A stretch of DNA of 5,356 nucleotides from Bacilli bacterium (GTDB taxonomy: Bacteria; Bacillota_I; Bacilli_A; RFN20; CAG-288), in assembly GCA_900763245.1 (NCBI GenBank), contig CAAFJQ010000055.1:1-5356 (forward strand). Direction: 5' to 3'. The notes under the pieces are model-generated. The model made no database searches, was not told the origin of the DNA, and worked only from the letters and a program-made list of their open reading frames with translations. The position numbers and the translations under genes are program-made. Within the stretch, counting starts at the first letter, position 1. The number at the start of each line of letters is the position of its first letter. Of the stretch, positions 5,018 to 5,356 are shown one piece after another.

Positions 5018-5356
5018 TTATTTCTTGTTTTTAGTTCTCAGCTCTTTGAATCGATTCTTGCTTTCCTCATCAAAGCGATAGGAATCACAGATTTTGGATA
5101 TCGTCTTTCTCATAAGAACAAGATCGTCTGTCTTTGCTAGATAATCAAAGACATCATCCTCATATGTCAGTGCAATGACAGACAATAGCCATGCTTCTGC
5201 CATGTATACCATATATTCTTCTTCGACCTTTATAAGAGGAAGAATCTCTTTGATTCTTTCATCTTTATATTGTTTAAGCGCAAGAACATATGCCATTCTT
5301 CTTTCGTAAATGTTCTTTCTTTGATACATGTCGATAAAGAAGTCATAGAAAGCATC
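5018..5356 (-). CDS. DNA alkylation repair enzyme, AlkD-like, 5' end cut by the window
   Basis: The minus frame is open to the window edge and ends at TAA (5020-5018), giving 112 residues of the C-terminal part; Met at 5329 is internal because the frame reads on upstream (DAFYDFFID). The sequence matches the last HEAT-like helices of the AlkD family (PF08713): YERRMAYVLAL, then EEEYMVYMAEAWLLSV, then KTISKICDSYRFDEESKNRFKEL. AlkD glycosylases remove bulky or positively charged alkylated bases such as 3- and 7-methylpurines without base flipping, in base excision repair. The Arg of ERR and the Trp of EAWLL likely correspond to the Arg and C-terminal Trp that line the B. cereus AlkD active site, about 37 residues apart here as there. 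The catalytic Asp lies in the missing part. It heads a probable two-gene operon with the serpin; a functional link is not evident. Confidence 0.85.
   Translation of the reverse strand, partial: DAFYDFFIDMYQRKNIYERRMAYVLALKQYKDERIKEILPLIKVEEEYMVYMAEAWLLSVIALTYEDDVFDYLAKTDDLVLMRKTISKICDSYRFDEESKNRFKELRTKNKK

Overview
The window looks like chromosomal DNA of a low-GC Firmicute, with Erysipelotrichia-type gut bacteria as my best guess. The grounds are the AT-rich codon use, the style of the Gram-positive lipoprotein, the tRNA with encoded CCA, and the mix of uridine kinase, EndA-type nuclease lipoprotein, serpin and AlkD. All visible Trp codons are TGG and the genes use TAA, TAG and TGA stops, so the standard code fits. 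The genus is not determinable by eye.

Layout. Bases 1-1308 (minus) hold a 3'-truncated AAA ATPase with a DUF4143/PD-(D/E)XK-like C-terminal half. Its promoter overlaps the first of three 15-bp repeats spaced exactly 32 bp apart (1343-1421). Bases 1487-1720 (minus) hold a stand-alone tRNA-Ala(GGC) unit with its own promoter, an unusually structured trailer and a strong intrinsic terminator. The promoter sits against a perfect 10-bp hairpin that probably also ends transcripts arriving from udk. Bases 1729-1798 hold a nested direct-repeat patch that may be a remnant insertion-sequence end. Bases 1822-2526 (minus) hold udk, uridine kinase. Bases 2527-2667 are a divergent promoter region. Bases 2668-3648 (plus) encode a lipoprotein endonuclease I family nuclease with no visible Shine-Dalgarno site and a possible leaderless start. 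Its stop codon directly abuts that of the convergent gene at 3649-4968 (minus), a membrane-anchored serpin with an atypical hinge. Bases 5018-5356 (minus) hold the C-terminal part of an AlkD-like DNA glycosylase, 49 bp upstream of the serpin and probably co-transcribed with it.

How the genes fit together. The window joins housekeeping functions (pyrimidine salvage, tRNA-Ala, alkylation repair) with two products predicted to act outside the membrane (nuclease, serpin) and one accessory-type ATPase. I see no CRISPR array, transposase, integrase or recognisable complete defence system. The strongest unexplained signals are the 32-bp-phased repeats at the ATPase promoter and the overlap of terminator hairpin and promoter at the tRNA gene.
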